Of a stretch of 64,000 bases of DNA, positions 22,547-32,866 are shown piece after piece. Numbering within the stretch: position 1 is the stretch's first letter; each line of letters starts with the position of its first letter. The position numbers were made by a program, and so were the translations under genes. The notes beneath the pieces were generated by a model that ran no database searches, was not told the origin of the DNA, and saw only the letters and a program-made list of their open reading frames with translations. Source of the DNA: Madurella fahalii (taxonomy: Eukaryota > Ascomycota > Sordariomycetes > Sordariales); NCBI GenBank assembly GCA_029876055.1, contig CM056880.1, positions 2,108,001 to 2,172,000 on the forward strand, read 5' to 3'.

Positions 22547-23662
22547 CTAGTAAATAGCTGTCGACCGCGCCCAATCCGGCCTGGAGAACAACGGCGTCAG
22601 TCGAGCTTCGATACACTCCCAATACTCCTCAGCAAGAGCATATTCGAGCGCTTCCTTGACATTGCTAGTCACGTGCCACGGCTTAAGAGCAGCGTCAAAG
22701 TCATGGACTGTCAGCCCTCGCCCGTGGACGTCGACGCGGATGCTCCGTCGCCGGACTCCTGGTGAAAGCACAGCAGCATATCGGTCTGTGTTACCTCCAA
22801 AGCTGATGTCGGCGCCAATCATATAGACTGTTCTTGGGAAGGGGTGGCATGTTGGGTGCATTCGTTTGTTGTAGCCATTCAGCAACTTGTCAGCAAATGC
22901 AAGTGTCACGCGGTCGCGTCCCGTGCCGCAATGGTAATACTCGAGTGCTTTGCCTGTCTTAGCAGTCCATTCATCTACTAGCGTGTCAATCCAGGTCCTG
23001 TCGCGCCGAAGGAAGGGTCGGTCTCCCACGAGGGATGTGTCAGTCATGCAGACGAATAATTGCGGTTGTGTCTCAAGGTGCTCTTTTTGGGCTGCGGTGT
23101 TGTTCTCTTTCCTGTCAGCCCCCTGAGCCCCCTTGCGGCTGCTGTGGGAAAGAAGCAAGTTTATGCATATCCTAATATCCAAATCCCAATTCTCTGGTGT
23201 CCATAGTACGAATATGGCGGAGATGGTGATCTCCTCGCCGGCGGGCAACTTCTGACGGCTAGCAGCATCGTACTGAAGCTTGACAACGTCTCGCGAGGTC
23301 CAGACGTCGTTGAATCCGTACTCTTGTAACATCCGACGGGCCTTTTCTCCATCACCACCGAGAACGAGCACGGACTTGTTCTTGTACTCGCGCACACAAT
23401 CACGGAACGGTGATTGTGGTAATAGGATATTCCGCGGCTTGATCTTGAGAGCTAATTGTGCGGATAGATCTCGCGCTGCTTCTTTCTCTGTAGTATTTGT
23501 GTAGCTTGTCACAATCACGAACGGTATCCGCTGTTTTAGAAGGATAGAGATGGCCTCTCTGGCACCAGGAATAAAAGTCTTGCCGCCACATTTTTGCTGT
23601 GGGTCAATGGTGCTAACGTCAACCACAAACCCGATCGAGGCATATCTCGCGGACGAGTTCAT
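22547..23662 (-). CDS. HAD-superfamily class IIA (CECR5/YKR070W-like) protein, probably inactive
   Basis: A 371-aa intronless ORF from the ATG at 23662; the frame is open up to 23797 but without an ATG. The order of blocks fits fungal CECR5-like HAD hydrolases: motif I, GGKTFIPGAREAISILLKQR, the motif II strand FVIVTSYTN, the cap (SPFRDCVREYKNKSVLVLGG, GFNDVWTSRDVV) and a C-terminal YMIGADISFGGNTDRYA. Active relatives have DxDG in motif I and a GDN..SDI-type acidic motif near the end. Here motif I reads VVDVSTI, with the second Asp replaced by Ser, and the terminal motif is rearranged. Phosphatase activity is therefore doubtful. Relatives are mitochondrial, but no clear targeting peptide is seen with this start. 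Confidence 0.75.
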   Translation of the reverse strand: MNSSARYASIGFVVDVSTIDPQQKCGGKTFIPGAREAISILLKQRIPFVIVTSYTNTTEKEAARDLSAQLALKIKPRNILLPQSPFRDCVREYKNKSVLVLGGDGEKARRMLQEYGFNDVWTSRDVVKLQYDAASRQKLPAGEEITISAIFVLWTPENWDLDIRICINLLLSHSSRKGAQGADRKENNTAAQKEHLETQPQLFVCMTDTSLVGDRPFLRRDRTWIDTLVDEWTAKTGKALEYYHCGTGRDRVTLAFADKLLNGYNKRMHPTCHPFPRTVYMIGADISFGGNTDRYAAVLSPGVRRRSIRVDVHGRGLTVHDFDAALKPWHVTSNVKEALEYALAEEYWECIEARLTPLFSRPDWARSTAIY

Positions 23663-24907
23663 TTCGGCTGCGGTATTGATCCCATTAGCACGTTGTAGAT
23701 TTATTCCGATAGTCGGAGTTTTGACCCTTAGATCAAGGTTTGCTTTCACGCCTAACTGATCATAAAGGTGCAGATTGAAATAACTTAAGGGTGTCAAAGG
23801 ATAATTTTATTGATGGAGTTACGCGTTGTTTAACAAAGAACCATGAGTAAATCGGCGAACCCTAATAGGTTAATTGTTTATGAACAGAGATACAGGTAGG
23901 TAGACAAAGCGCCGCACTCACAAATCGCTGATCCCTAAACGTTAGAAGCCTTGAACTTCCCTCTGTCCAGAAACAAGGGGATTCTGCATCCAACAAAGGA
24001 GTCGAAAGCTCGGTATATCTTTTTATAACGGAAGCGACTAAATACATCGCATAAACATTATTCCCGGTTTAGTACGTAGTTCTTCCAAGTGGTACCACGG
24101 TAGATGCTGTAAAATTAGACGAGTAGTCGGCATCCTCGCACTCGAGGTCTTACAAAGGTAGGGAGTCTTACGTACCTCAATACCCTAGAGGTACCAACCG
24201 GACTAACATGTAAGGACAGGTTGACCGTCGTGCCAGTAAGCACTTATTCTATACCGGGGACAAGAAGGAGTTATCTACCATGTGGCCCATTCATGCCGTA
24301 CAGAATTCATCTATAACACGTTGGGTTTGGGATCATCCTGGTTAGAATCACACTTGGTCTACCAATGCCGTGAAGGAAGCGGCTCGTTACAGTGAGCAGG
24401 AATGGGATGATCACGAACTTCCATCTCTTTTGTCCTCATTCCCGTTGCTCCGACCGTTGTCTTAACTCCCTTGAGTTGGTCTCGAAGCGGGGTCAGCTAT
24501 CTTTAAAAGTCGACAACAATTTAGGTCAGGTATGTACTTAGTCATTATAGGTAAGCAGGTATGCGAGGACTGATAGATGGATTCCCACAATCAACACAAA
24601 AAGGACCGGAAAACGACCAGAATGAGGTATTGCGATATTGTTGTAGAAATAAGAATGAAATCAAGCCATTTCGCCATAGCAGAGATTGAAGTGGTGGAGT
24701 GTGCTATGTTGACGTCATGATCGAGGAACCGGGAAAGATAAGTCGTCACCACTGACAAAAAGCATCAGCAGCACATACTAAACTCAGACACCACACTGCC
24801 AACGCTGAAAACCTGTGCAACATCTGGCGCATTTTACCAGGTAGCAACGTCTGGGCATTCTCGCAAGACACATCATCGCTGGTATCCAACACAGTAACGC
24901 TCTCACA
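23663..24907. other. Divergent intergenic region, no gene seen
   Basis: About 1.25 kb between divergent genes. Nothing recognisable. Confidence 0.4.
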
Positions 24908-25997
24908 ATGTCAGACCAAATCAGCAAGGGCGGCAGGTTCGAGTCGGTTCCGCAGAAGCCTCAGGCTCAAGATTTACCCGGGTAGGAAAACACGACAATT
25001 TCCGGGTACATCTTACCATTCGTTAACCATCTCCCTTGCAGTCTCGAGAGAAAGATGGACCCGTCTAGCGAGCCGACGAAGCTTGAGGGCGCGGGTCAGG
25101 CCTACGAGTACACCCCTGCCGGCAAACTCAAGGGCTGCAAGGCACTCATCACGGGCGGAGAGTGAGTAATTGGCATCATTTCAGCTTTTTGTTTGGACCG
25201 TCTCAAGCTGACTAGGTTAGTTCCGGCATCGGACGCTCGGTCGCCGTCCTTTTCGCTCGCGAAGGCGCCGATGTCAGCATCGTCTACCTCCCCGAAGAAC
25301 AGGCCGATGCCGAGGACACCAAGAAGATGGTGGAAAAGGAAGGCACCAAGTGCCTGCTGATCCCCGGCGATCTGATGGACTACAACAAGTGCCGTGAGGC
25401 CATTCAGATGCACGTCGACGCGTTCGGCATCATCCACGTCCTCGTCAACAACGCTTCTAAGCAGATCATGTGCGAAGACTTTGCCGAAATTGACCTGGAA
25501 AATGTCGAGAGCACGTTCCGCAGCAACATCTTGCAGATGTTTGCCATGACCAAATACGCTCTGCCTCATATGAAGAAGGGCGCATCGTGAGTTCCCCCCG
25601 CCTCCCCTTCCCCGTCCCAGAGAATCTAGCGGGTGATTACTAATTCATACCGTGCCGCAGCATCATCAACACGACCTCGACAGTCGCTTTCCGCGGGACG
25701 AGTGCCATGGTGGACTACGCGGCCACCAAGGGCGCCATCGTGTCCTTTACTCGGTCGCTGGCGAAAAACCTGATGCCCAAGGGCATCCGCGTCAATGCGG
25801 TGGCACCGGGGCCCGTCCACACCCCGCTGCAGCCAGCCTCTCGGCCGGCCGAGCAGATGGAAGGATTCTGCTCCAAGTCGGGCATTGGCCGGCCCGGCCA
25901 ACCAAGTGAGATTGCCCCAAGCTTCGTGTTTCTGGCCTCGAAAGATTCGGAGCTGTACTATGGCCAGGTGCTGCATGCATACCCGCTTGGCGACTGA
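24908..25997 (+). CDS. Short-chain dehydrogenase/reductase
   Basis: Four exons (24908-24981, 25042-25161, 25221-25586, 25661-25997) give 298 aa. The N-terminal extension contains QDLPGLERKMDPSSEP and YEYTPAGKLKGCKALITGG. The cofactor motif TGGDSGIGRS spans the second splice site. NNAS appears in the usual place, INTTSTVAFRG carries the catalytic Ser, and DYAATKGAI carries the Tyr-x3-Lys pair. PKGIRVNAVAPGPVHTPLQP is a typical SDR C-terminal block. This is a classical SDR of the long-N-terminus type known from bacterial and fungal stress oxidoreductases (YhdF/GSP39-like, from memory). It would use NAD(P)(H); the substrate is unknown. The ending YGQVLHAYPLGD is normal. Confidence 0.93.
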
Positions 25998-26674
25998 GTG
26001 GCTTGTAGAATTAGCACGGCAGCCTGCTGGTAACGGTGGATGGGATGCGTCGGACGATTTCTAGAAGATTAGCACCCAAACAATAATCATTGCAATCTGC
26101 GAATTGTGACTGCGTAAGGTTATTATGACAAGCTACCAAGTACATGGATAGTATCGGCCAGCTTGGGCCATCTAGGAGTAATCCACCTCATTTCATCAAT
26201 CTTCATCCAACGCTTCCTCAAGTGCGCCGTGCTCATGCAACGGTCATCGTGTATTTTAGAGCGGGGGAACGGTGAATATGTCTGATGCATAAATGAAGCG
26301 ATCGTCGGGCACTAGTATTGTCGGAGCTGAGGAAAAGCCTCCTTGACCAGTGCCGGGGTAGAGGCTGAGCGCCATAGGGGCCATAGCGTCGGCCAGCTTG
26401 CAAAACTTGTTGCTGCACGAAACAGCAAGTCGATAGACTCGATCCTCGCCTGTGTCGCCTACGAGTTGAGAACGAGGTGTTCTTTCAATCCCAGCAATAC
26501 TTAATAATACATACCTTGACACGTCACTCTCGTGGCGTTCGAACAAAAGCGTTGACATCTTCCGGCGTCGGTATCGGGCGACGGGAATCCCGGTGCAACT
26601 CCCACCGTCGGGGCCAAACAAGCGGAGCACATCATTTTTGTCGGAACGGAGCCGGCAACACGTGCGACGTCATT
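25998..26674. other. Intergenic; possible eroded HET 5' part
   Basis: Contains an unsupported minus-strand ORF (26256-26630) and the open frame that runs into the HET-like remnant. No HET-domain motif (such as AICINQ or WLG blocks) is readable in any frame. Confidence 0.4.
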
Positions 26675-27928
26675 ATGTGGCAGATGCGTTATCAATTGTG
26701 CGATTCCACCAGGCTGCTGGATTGGGAAGATCCTCGACGCCCAATTTACACCTTGCTCGACGCTCTGGGGGCCGGCCTTGTGCCTGGAAACAATGACCTT
26801 GTCAGCACTGCGCGGTTGTACGCAGATTTTGCCCGCGGGATGATTCAGCGTACAGGCGAACTCGACATACTAAACTGCGTCCGCGAGTGGCGTGGCGTGG
26901 CCATTGTCGATAAATGCACATGCTCCGATTGCGCGTTGCTCACCAAGCAGGCCAACTGGCCTCGCATCACGTCGACCTCGGCCGCCGGGCAAAGCGACGC
27001 CACATCCAACACCATGGACGGCCTCCCGTCTTGGGCACCGAACTTGGCGTGCACGACAGTCAAAGACCCGGAGCCTCTTCTCGATTGGTGCCAGAACCCC
27101 CGATACGGCGCGGCCAAACTGATGGAAGCGCAGCCCCGTGACTGCGCGGATCCGAACACCCTAACCCTGAGTGGGATCCGGTTTGACGAGGTCTCCGTGC
27201 TCGGTGTGCCCTGGCACCCGGATAGTTCCACGCCGCCGAGCACGCGCAGGGGGATCACGGCGTTGGAGCATTGGGAGGATTTGGCACTTGCCACGCCAGT
27301 ATTGTCGTGCCCTTACGGAGGGGCCGAGGGCCGGAGAGAGGCGTTGTGGCGGACGTACCTTGCTGATTACGCTGCTGATGGAGCAGCGCCCAAGCATGCC
27401 CGTGCTCTTGTCGAACGGTGGTACGGCGGTGTCAGCCCGACGTCTATCTCACCCTCCTTGGCGGAGCCTGCCAACTTGGGTAATAGCCGAATGGTGGAGG
27501 TACATCGCCGGGCCAAGGAAAGCCGAGCACTGGCAGTGCTTATCGGGTCGGTGGCAGCCGAGTCCGAGCCGAAAACAAGAAACCCGTTACGCATCATAAG
27601 GGACATGTTCTTGCTCAAGTCTGCTCGGTATAGGCGAGCCACTGTACAGACGTATGAAGCATATACGTGCCAGATCTACAACGCGTGTGCGCACCGAAGG
27701 CTGCTTGTCACGAAGCGAGGGTACATCGGGCTGGCGCCGTGGAATGCTGTGATCGGCGACGTCGTGGCTGTTCTGCACGGAGGGAGGACACCCTTTCTTC
27801 TTCGGCCCCGCCCAGTGCCTGGCACATACTTGCTAGTAGGCGAGTGCTTTGTTTATGGCATCATGAGCGGAGAGGCACTCGCGTGGGAGCATGCGATAGC
27901 TGCCGCAAGAGAATTCCGTATTGTCTAA
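26675..27928 (+). pseudogene. HET-type (heterokaryon incompatibility) C-terminal remnant
   Basis: The first ATG is at 26675, although the frame is open from 26477. The protein of about 417 aa begins with DPRRPIYTLLDALGAGLVPGNN and continues to YADFARGMIQRTGELDIL, the region that normally follows a HET domain (DPRDKVFALLGL-type). It ends with RRLLVTKRGYIGLAPWNAV and YLLVGECFVYGIMSGEAL, the common HET C-terminus in which a GD..AVLHGG..PFLLRP block recurs. The N-terminal HET domain itself is absent and no exon for it is visible upstream before the SDR gene. HET proteins trigger cell death on contact with non-self; without the HET domain this copy is probably inert or has another role. Confidence 0.65.
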
Positions 27929-28149
27929 ACATTTATTCTGATGCTTATTACAATTAGGCGCTGTCCTTCACAGATAAATTACCTAATTATCAATTGCCGG
28001 AATGCCGGAATGCATGTTGTCACTAGTGGACGGGTACTGTTGTTTATCTCCCTGGTCCAGGATTATCGTGTCTCTACAGTCAGTTTTCCTGTGTTATTAC
28101 TACTGCTTCCGATTCCGATAGTTTTCCCATTCCATTATCTCCACTCGCA

Positions 28150-29101
28150 TCAACATACTACCAGCCCCACGGCTACCAGAGCCTTTCCCCGGGTTGTGCG
28201 TTTGTATAATTGTGCAGAAACTTGTGTTAGTCGGAGACGAGCTCCAACGGAATAGGTGCCCACACATACCTCCTCGAGCCTGGTGATCTGGAAGTCCTGA
28301 GTTTGCAGAAACATGTCCGTTATCACGTCAACTTGATCAACCCGAGCCCCGAGCTTCTCAACTTTGTCCTTGAGCTCCTCGGTAATGTTCTCAACCTCAT
28401 GAGACTTCCAAGCCAGATGGTCGATCCACTTGTTAAAGGCTTTCAGGTGGTTGTCCTTCTCCATAGCTTCAGCGGTGATTGCTTGAGGACGGAGCGCGGG
28501 AAGTCTGGACTCGCGGTCCGCCACACGCCTCTCATAAGGAAGCGGCTCAAAGCGCGAGAGGTCTTCTTGCGGGATCTGGGGCTGAATGGTCATTATAAGG
28601 TTAGCGGAATACTCGAACCCCAGCCAGACAGAAGCAGCTTCCTCTGCCTGCAGGCAAAATGACGTTTCGCCCGGCACAGGATGGCTGAGCTCACCGGCCA
28701 CTCGTTTTCGAAGACGGGACCCGGATGCTAGACCCACGCGGCGGTACCCATTAGTGAGCAGAAAATATATACCTCGGACAAGATGGTGAACATGCCTCAA
28801 TGAAGAGCTTCTGCTCGTCCTCCTGTTGCAGTTCAGAAGTGGGAAAACTGCCTTGCTTCGCGCGCTTTGCGAGGCGTTTTGCCCTCTGATGAGGTGTCTC
28901 TTGCCGGGGAATCGGCGGGCCTGACACGGCAGACGACACGGCAGTAGGTGTAGGCAAAATAATTCTCCTACAATCGTCAGGTTGCGTCTTATCAGTTCCC
29001 CTTTGGCGCTTGCCGCCCTTTGATTGGCGGACAAAACTCTCCACCACTGCCGTTGACGACATGGAGGGGATGTCGATGCCTGCACCGCTCCGCGTTCGCA
29101 T
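28150..29101 (-). CDS. Unknown basic protein with C-terminal coiled coil
   Basis: Proposed exons are 29101-28773 and 28684-28270 (intron 88 nt, phase-consistent). A 3' exon follows below 28220 whose acceptor I cannot fix; frames end between 28170 and 28150. The N-terminal half is basic and Ser/Pro-rich (RAKRLAKRAKQG). The middle contains HPVPGETSFC and IPQEDLSRFEPLPYE. The C-terminal part from EKDNHLKAFNKWIDHLAW to KDKVEKLGARVDQVD has heptad-like spacing typical of a coiled coil. The family is not recognised. It lies about 500 bp outside the right-hand (3') end of the Helitron, so capture or mobilisation is conceivable but not shown. Confidence 0.45.
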
Positions 29102-29599
29102 CTTGGCCTCGGGTTGGAAAGAATGCTTGTTGTGCGGACTAGGCGATCACGGGAAGTCAAATATCTTGCTCAAAACACGCGCTTCGTTGATAGTCCCGAA
29201 AAGGTGTGGAGGTTGCTTCAAGGCGAGGGCATTTATATATTATAGGTGCACTCGCTCGTGCCGGGGTGATGTGACTTAGCGCTGGCCCTTCCATTGTCTC
29301 CCTATCTGCTCTTCCCTGACCTTGCGATGGCGAGTTGTACGAGAAAGAAAATGAGGTTGGGCGCGGATTTGAAAAATCGCCTCTGTGTTGAAGGAACGGA
29401 CCAATAATAGGTGGGGCACGCGAAGGGTATGAAGGCTTGGTCATGTGTGTTGACCGGAACATCGTGCAATGCCGGCCGGCAGACGATGTGGCTCACATGT
29501 TCCTGGGTTATCCTTGCAAAGGCAGAAACCCCTCTGATAGACTGTACGCAAATTATTTCCGTTCATAGAGGTTTGTTGTAACCGTATACTAGTGGTTGT

Positions 29600-29618
29600 C
29601 AGCCCGCTTCGCGGGCTG
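29600..29618 (-). terminator. Helitron 3' terminal hairpin
   Basis: A perfect 8-bp stem with a 3-nt loop, 7 nt before the terminal CTAG (29592-29589 on minus), with host T next. It acts as the stop signal of rolling-circle transposition by analogy with known Helitrons. Confidence 0.8.
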
Positions 29619-29836
29619 GTTGTGGTGTTGCTGTTTTTAGCCGATCCTGCCGCCCCAACCCCACTTCCTTTCCACAACCACTAACTTACCGACTGCCAAG
29701 CCCGCCAAAGCTACCGCGCGCCCCCGTTTTACGGCCCTGCGGGCACTGTCAATCAATTCTGTAAGTCGAGCTATGTGTGCAGTATTTTTTTCCGGGCGCT
29801 GCTGATAGTTGTGCAGCTCCTGTTCCCTCGAGATTT

Positions 29837-31088
29837 ATGCCGTACCTCTCAGACGAAGAGGTCCTCGACTGGGAGGGACCGCTGCCCTCGATTGAAGTTG
29901 ACGAACCTACTGTTATTACGAAGAGCAGCAGGACCTGCGAGAACCCGGAGCAGGCCCGTGACACTGAAGAGCTTTCTCCCCCGGAGGTCAATACCCAGAC
30001 ATCGGTCACTTGCACGACCGTCACGAACATCCTCCGTAATACCAACAGTCCCTGCGGAGATCTTACGTCTGAAGAGGAACAATTTAACGGGGATATCGAG
30101 GAGGAACTCTTAAGGTCCAGCAGCACCCGTCAAAGTCGAGAGCCCATTCAGCCTCCGTCCAGGATGGCATCCCCTAGTGGCAACCCCCCGCTTGATGGGT
30201 ATACTGTGCAAGAGGTCAAGCAGAAAGTGTTAGTGTTCCCTAAGAACACGAAGCGTATTACGGCTATGATGCAGTTGCCCGTAAGTAATAACTCTCCTAC
30301 TTACAGGCGTGTAAGACTCTAATATATATACAGACTGTCCGTGACATTACGATGAACAACGATTACAATGGCAACCTGCGGGTCCTAAATTGGGATAGGC
30401 CGACAAACCGGGAGGCCGCCCTTATGCAAGTCACGGGTAAAGATCCCGCTACCTTGGAATGCACGAACTGTTAGTCGAATACGGGCCCGTTCTTCAATTG
30501 CATCGTCTCCGATCAATGCGGTAACGGGGCCTGTGCAAACTGTCACTATAATTCTAAGGGGAAGCGTTGCAGTTTCCGTCAGACTGAGGAGGACGCTGCC
30601 GCTAAGTCCAGCAAAAAAAAGGACAAAACTACGGACCCCGCACTCAATCCAAAGGGTAAAGGAAAGGAGACCTTGCTCGGCCCGCAAACTCCTAAGAACA
30701 CTGGCAAGGGTAAGGCTACGGGTCCTGCAAGCAGTAGCAAGCAGGTTCAGAAGCGTAAACTGGCTGATGACTCTGGGGATTTGTTGGATGGCTCTCCTAT
30801 AAAAAAAACGAAGGTTTGTATTATAATATTTTGCAAATGTCCTCCTATTAGTTCTCTATTTTCTGCTTCAAGCTATAAACAGTACCTGCTAACAGATAAT
30901 TGTTGTAGAAGACCTCTACTACTGCTACCTCTTCTGCTGCTACGGGAGCTGTAGAAGCTCGTTAAAGTGGATTGCAGAGCCGTATTGCAGAGTCGCATGC
31001 TGTTGCTAAATATTTACGCAATCGTCTTCGGGAGGTAGAGGATGAGATTGAGACAATGATGCAGGAGCTTCTGAATGAGAAGCTGTGA
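29837..31088 (+). pseudogene. Helitron accessory gene with DUF3716-like six-Cys motif
   Basis: Exons 29837-30280, 30334-30813 and 30909-31088 (introns 53 and 95 nt) keep one frame of 368 codons. It is interrupted only by TAG at 30472-30474 and TAA at 30963-30965. Both fit RIP (Trp TGG to TAG, Gln CAA to TAA). The N-terminal half is acidic (SDEEVLDWEGPLP). The core is CxNC, then TGPFFNC and GACANCHYNSKGKRCSFR, which resembles the fungal domain DUF3716 from memory. A Lys/Thr-rich tail and a final helix (RLREVEDEIETMMQELL) follow. It is convergent with the helicase and lies inside the Helitron ends. The function is unknown; DNA or RNA binding through the Cys motif is inference. Confidence 0.7.
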
Positions 31089-31259
31089 GACTGTTTCTAA
31101 TAGGGCCTGTAAAATAGTTTTATTTGCTGTGTTGTTTCAGATACCCTTAGATTTCTCTTCCTTTTACAATTAAGATTCTAATTTAGAGAACTATAAATAA
31201 TATATCTCATCCTGTAAGATCTATCTCCAGTAAAATATAAGGCTGTAAGAATATAAGAG

Positions 31260-32461
31260 CTACTCTATTAGAACTTCCGGATATACAATATTTCTTAATT
31301 TACACTGCTCCTCTTGCGGACCCTGAAAACAAAGAGAGATATTACGAACAGCTGTAACTCGAGACATTGCTACATAAAGCTGTCTGTGAGAAAATACAGG
31401 CTCTCGAAGATCAACCCCAATATAAGAAAAAGACTGACCCTGTGCTTTATTAATAGACATTGCAAAACAGAGCCGGATAGGAAACTGAACCCGTGAAATA
31501 ATATAAGGAAAGTCATGACAATTTGAAGAAAGTTTGATACGGGGTATCATCCGTAACTGGCCCGCAAACTCTCCTGAGAGAATTCGGCCCTCAAGAACAG
31601 ACCCGCCTAACCGTGTAATAACTAAACGGGTTCCGTTACACAACCCCTCTTGAGGGTGAAGATTTCGAAGTAAAATAACAGGGATACCAACCTTCAACTC
31701 TAATACAGGAGGGGGAATAGAAGCAAAATCTAGAGAAAAGAGAAACTCAGGAGATAAAACGGGGGTGTTAGTACCACCCTCTGGCGGGTTGTCAACCGTA
31801 TTTGAAGAGAAATACCGCCTGCTCTCCCCCGGAAAAGTAGACAGGACTGCAGAGTTGATACCTACAACTATAACTAACCGAGGACATAGAATAGCCCGGT
31901 CCGTAAAAAGAGTATACTCAGTAGCTGCAAGAGCTAGTAGCCCCTAGGGATAGACCTGTTAAATTAACTCCTCTTAGGAGAAACAGCAAGTGAAGGCTAG
32001 CAACAGATCTACACACTCGTGGAATTCAGGGTTGTAAGAGAGTTCTTGAAGCCACTGTACAAAAGCCCTGTTTTCTAGGTCTACTCCTTGAACTCGCATA
32101 TTCTCTATAAGCTTCCGGACCTGTAATTGCGGCCAGATCCGAGACTTCTGAAGGCAAGCCTGTATAATCTGAGCACGGCTTCCTTTACGGATAACAGGAA
32201 GGATTTGAGTAAAATCACCCCCAAGGATTATAGGGATACCGCCAAATAGACTATTACAGCTGCAAATATCCCGTAAAGTACAGTCTACTGCCTTAAAGCA
32301 AAACCGATACTGCATTGGAACCTCGTCCCAGATAATAAACTTAGCTCTCTGTAATAGAACTGCTAATTGCGTATTTTGACGGATACTGCAAGATGATGAC
32401 TCCGTAATATCCTCGACAGGTATCTTGAACCGAGAGTATGAAGTTCGGCCGCCGTCGAGAA
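31260..32461 (-). pseudogene. Helitron helicase, C-terminal part (separated by insertion)
   Basis: This continues in frame from the part at 40492-43819 across the retrotransposon insertion. It encodes PIF1-type motifs: FIIWDEVPM (Walker B/DExx), IILGGDFTQILPV, then LKVGIPVILLRNLHP, NGTRLVI, INKAQGQSF and LYVAMSRV (motifs of the C-terminal helicase domain). Stops at 31974-31976, 31959-31961 and 31944-31946 sit where Gln codons are expected (CAA or CAG to TAA or TAG), consistent with RIP. The gene is therefore non-functional even apart from the insertion. Confidence 0.85.
32457..32461 (+). repeat. Target-site duplication, left copy (GAGAA)
   Basis: GAGAA directly before the 5' LTR, repeated at 40492-40496 directly after the 3' LTR. 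Five bp is the usual duplication length for this type of integrase. Confidence 0.9.
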
Positions 32462-32820
32462 TGTGAGGACCGGCTGAGCGGGGCCAGCGTGAGGCGCGGT
32501 CCGGAAGCCTCGGAGCCGCAGCGTAAGCGAGCCTCAGAAGCAACAACGGCACTAAGCTGGAATGGCATAAATAGCGCGTCAGATGAGCGTCGAAGGAGCG
32601 CACCAGCAAGGAGGACGACAAAGCAGCAGAGCGGGGAAGTAAGCCCTAGCGATACGGTCACGGGCATAAGAAGGAGGGCGGGAGACAGAGCTTAGGGGAG
32701 AGGCAGAGTTCAATGAGACCACCACTCAACCCCTAACGAGCACTCTGCTCCTACGTTGCGCGTGCACTGCTTGTACCCAGACACTCTGGTCTTACTACCC
32801 TTGGATCCTTGATCCTCACA
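32462..32820 (+). repeat. 5' LTR (359 bp)
   Basis: TG...CA ends; appears identical base for base to 40133-40491. A TATA-like CATAAATAG lies at 32567-32575. Confidence 0.95.
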
Positions 32821-32831
32821 CGTTGAACTCT
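32821..32831 (+). other. Predicted self-priming primer-binding site
   Basis: No tRNA-type TGG start follows the LTR. Instead the first 11 nt, CGTTGAACTCT, pair fully (one G:U) with AGAGTTCAATG at 32705-32715 inside the LTR, as in Tf1-type elements that prime with the 5' end of their own RNA. Confidence 0.5.
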
Positions 32832-32866
32832 TTGCCTTCCGGGCGACTAGACCGTCCGGGACGAGC

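Noticed and set aside
26256..26630. 124-aa minus-strand ORF upstream of the HET remnant
   Set aside because: It overlaps the opposite frame, and a possible 57-nt intron gives no consistent continuation.
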